This document shows positions 59,451 through 61,290 of a stretch of DNA of 61,290 bases, one piece after another. The stretch's first letter is position 1. Each line of letters opens with the position of its first letter. A program made the position numbers and the translations under genes. The notes under the pieces are model-generated. The model searched no databases. It had not been told where the DNA came from and worked only from the letters and a program-made list of their open reading frames with translations. The DNA is from an uncultured Muribaculaceae bacterium (lineage in GTDB: Bacteria; Bacteroidota; Bacteroidia; Bacteroidales; Muribaculaceae): the NCBI GenBank assembly GCA_910585755.1, contig CAJUFH010000012.1:1-61290 (forward strand), written 5' to 3'.

Positions 59451-61148
59451 ATGAGAGAATTAGATCTTCAAAAGACAAAAACAGTGGATAAATCCAAGCA
59501 AAAGGATGATGCCAGAAATGCTAAGCCGAAAAGCATTCTTGAATCATTTGAGTACATTGTTGAACTTGCCGAAGACTCAAACCTCGGTAACGACTTTCTC
59601 GAAAAAGCGGCTAAACATATCAAATATGCTTCCCGCAAATTGAAACTGACACGAATGCAGGTAGTGCTTCTGGCTATGTTTGTTGACAGAAGCGAAGACA
59701 GCCGCATAATGATTTCAGACATCGCGAGATATGCCGGATGCAGAACCACCAGGATACTAAGGCTTTCCGACGACATCGATACTCTTGAAAGCCAACGCTA
59801 TCTAAGGGCTTCGCGTAGTCGCAATTCATTAAGCTACCGCGTACCGGCCGCGGTGGTAAAATCATTGCGTAAAAATCAGCCATATATCTACGAGGAAGAA
59901 CCCATTCCGGACACACAGACCTTCTTCGACCGCTTTGAACGGCTGATGAATGAGAAAGATGACGATGAACTGACCCATGAGTCCTTGATGGAGCAGACAA
60001 TGGAGATGCTCGGTGAAATCAAGGGAAGCATATTCGCAACTGAACTGCGCCGTCGTGGATTGTGCGATGAGGATACTTTGTTGTTTATCTTTATGGCCCA
60101 TCTTTTTGTGGAAAATAATGACGACAATATAGGTTTCCACGACATAGAAGATTTATTCGACAACGATGAAATCCCGAGCTGGGTGAAACGGGAATTTCGC
60201 ATGCGGGAGTCTGAGCTTTTTGAAAAAGAGCTCATTAAGAACGTAAACGAAGAGGGTATGGCTCGTTCTGACGCCTTCAAACTCACTGAAAAGGCCAAAG
60301 AGCAGTTCCTTTGCGAATTGAACCTTAATAAAATCGGACGATCCGACAGAAGTCTCATCAAGGCAGAAACTTTGGCTGAGAAAGATTTGATATACAATGA
60401 GACTGAACGAGGCCAGGTTACAGAGCTATCCTCAATTCTCTCAGAGAACCGTTTCAACGAAGTCCAGGAGAGGCTTCGCTCCGCAGGGATGAGACCCGGC
60501 TTCTGCTGTATATTTTACGGGTCACCGGGAACGGGTAAAACCGAGACGGTATATCAACTTGCCCGACGCACCGGACGCGACATAATGCGTGTCGATGTGG
60601 ATAAAATCAAGAGCTGTTGGGTCGGCGAAAGCGAGAAGAACATAAAAGCTCTATTTGACCGTTACCGTAATATATGCAAAAACTCCAAACTTGCCCCCAT
60701 ACTCCTCTTCAACGAGGCTGACGCGGTATTAGGAGTAAGAATGGAGGGCGCGTCGCGGGCAGTCGATAAAATGGAGAACAGTATCCAGAATATAATTCTT
60801 CAGGAGATGGAGACCCTTGAAGGAATTATGATAGCCACAACAAATCTGACGACCAACCTTGACAAGGCATTTGAGCGACGTTTCCTTTATAAGATACGGT
60901 TCGATAAGCCGACTGTCGATGCGCGCGTAGAAATCTGGCAAGCTATGATGAAAGGCTTATCAAATGAGGACGCGCAAACGCTTGCCTCCCGGTTCGATCT
61001 TTCCGGAGGTGAAATCGAAAACATAGTCCGCAAACATTCTGTTAACGCAATCCTATCAGGTAATGATAATCTTGATATAGAAGAAATAATCGGCCTCTGT
61101 CAACATGAACGGATTTCCCAAAATAACAGGACAAAGATAGGCTTCTAA
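59451..61148 (+). CDS. AAA+ ATPase of the RNA-repair island
   Basis: This is a 565-residue protein. The first 340 residues are mostly helical and charged, with a winged-helix-like part (SDIARYAGCRTTRILRLSDDIDTLESQRYLRAS), and resemble no catalytic domain I know. The C-terminal AAA+ module has Walker A GSPGTGKTETV (near 360), Walker B ILLFNEAD (near 420, asparagine where aspartate is usual), sensor ATTNLTTNLDKAFERRF with likely arginine finger, and a lid with SGGEIENIVRK. Proteins of this type occur widely in Bacteroidota without known function. Its promoter shares operator B with WYL1, so it may remodel ribosomes or repair proteins (inference). Confidence 0.85.
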   Translation: MRELDLQKTKTVDKSKQKDDARNAKPKSILESFEYIVELAEDSNLGNDFLEKAAKHIKYASRKLKLTRMQVVLLAMFVDRSEDSRIMISDIARYAGCRTTRILRLSDDIDTLESQRYLRASRSRNSLSYRVPAAVVKSLRKNQPYIYEEEPIPDTQTFFDRFERLMNEKDDDELTHESLMEQTMEMLGEIKGSIFATELRRRGLCDEDTLLFIFMAHLFVENNDDNIGFHDIEDLFDNDEIPSWVKREFRMRESELFEKELIKNVNEEGMARSDAFKLTEKAKEQFLCELNLNKIGRSDRSLIKAETLAEKDLIYNETERGQVTELSSILSENRFNEVQERLRSAGMRPGFCCIFYGSPGTGKTETVYQLARRTGRDIMRVDVDKIKSCWVGESEKNIKALFDRYRNICKNSKLAPILLFNEADAVLGVRMEGASRAVDKMENSIQNIILQEMETLEGIMIATTNLTTNLDKAFERRFLYKIRFDKPTVDARVEIWQAMMKGLSNEDAQTLASRFDLSGGEIENIVRKHSVNAILSGNDNLDIEEIIGLCQHERISQNNRTKIGF

Positions 61149-61162
61149 TACTATAAATGCGC

Positions 61163-61201
61163 AACCACCCGTATTGCCTCACAGAAGCCATACGGGTGGT
61201 T
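61163..61201. terminator. Terminator hairpin between converging genes
   Basis: A 12-bp perfect stem (AACCACCCGTAT and complement) with a 15-base loop begins 15 bases past the ATPase stop. It overlaps a TGCGCAACC half-site (61158-61166) like operator A. Confidence 0.8.
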
Positions 61202-61205
61202 GTAT

Positions 61206-61290
61206 TCAGGGTATAAGACGAGTGGCAATCTCGGTCGATGCAGTGCGTAGAACATCTTGCCGCTCAACGGATTGCAAATCTTCGGGTACA
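61206..61290 (-). CDS. C-terminal fragment of an unidentified protein (cut by window edge)
   Basis: A minus-strand open frame enters from the right edge and ends at TGA 61206-61208, coding for VPEDLQSVERQDVLRTASTE and a few further residues. It sits right behind the terminator, as expected of a converging gene. It is too short to identify. Confidence 0.4.
   Translation of the reverse strand, partial: VPEDLQSVERQDVLRTASTEIATRLIP

Noticed and set aside
1..61290. CRISPR arrays, tRNA, rRNA, insertion sequences, integrase genes
   Set aside because: I looked for repeat-spacer arrays, tRNA-like cloverleafs, transposase or integrase motifs and saw none.

Overview
The window comes from a Bacteroidales bacterium, most likely a Muribaculaceae-like gut commensal (inference). 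The evidence is a SusC/SusD pair, a hybrid two-component sensor, DUF4290, DUF3575 and META-type lipoproteins, abundant lipoprotein signals, many Bacteroidota-type -7 promoter boxes (TAnnTTTG) and GC-rich coding sequence. I see no tRNA, rRNA, CRISPR array or insertion sequence. Both ends cut through genes.

Layout. (1) 1-1.9 kb is AT-rich and looks acquired: a truncated type IIG-like restriction-methylase ending in a perfect 40-base palindrome at the window edge, and an orphan DUF3791 protein. (2) 2.1-13.8 kb is mostly housekeeping: a divergent DXS-like enzyme, an OmpA-like protein, rimM, DUF4290, gpmI and class I fumarase, then rmlB-rmlA-DegT aminotransferase for a dTDP-amino sugar, and an AI-2E-type permease. 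(3) 14-42 kb is a large glycosaminoglycan (probably heparin/heparan sulfate) utilisation locus. On the minus strand are a GH88 unsaturated glucuronyl hydrolase, a hybrid two-component sensor and a secreted beta-helix protein. On the plus strand are a serine-type sulfatase, a DUF4861 lipoprotein, and an operon-like run of PL15-like lyase, DUF3575 barrel, three DUF6562/fimbrillin-like lipoproteins, a second PL15-like lyase, SusC, SusD and a PL12 heparinase. A fimbria-like cassette placed between two lyases is unusual. (4) 42-50.3 kb holds YccF, a Wzx-type flippase, a DUF2807 protein, dusB, obgE and three genes of a legionaminic/nonulosonic acid pathway. (5) 50.5-53.4 kb holds two GNATs and a compact operon of META lipoprotein, rhodanese lipoprotein, a small membrane protein and a YjbR protein.

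(6) 53.5-61.1 kb is an RNA-repair island: a DEDDh exonuclease, two WYL regulators, two RtcB RNA ligases, the peptide-release-factor homologue PrfH, and an AAA+ ATPase. RtcB-PrfH pairs are known to rescue ribosomes cut in the 16S decoding centre. Four promoters here share one geometry: a 19-bp palindrome exactly 9 bases upstream of the -7 box. One palindrome type (TGCGCAA-N5-TTRCGCA) precedes both rtcB genes. A second (TGTATC-N7-GATACA) precedes the first WYL gene and the AAA+ ATPase. This suggests a two-regulator circuit that recruits the ATPase and exonuclease into the repair system. I regard this as the most interesting candidate system, followed by the fimbria-in-PUL arrangement.
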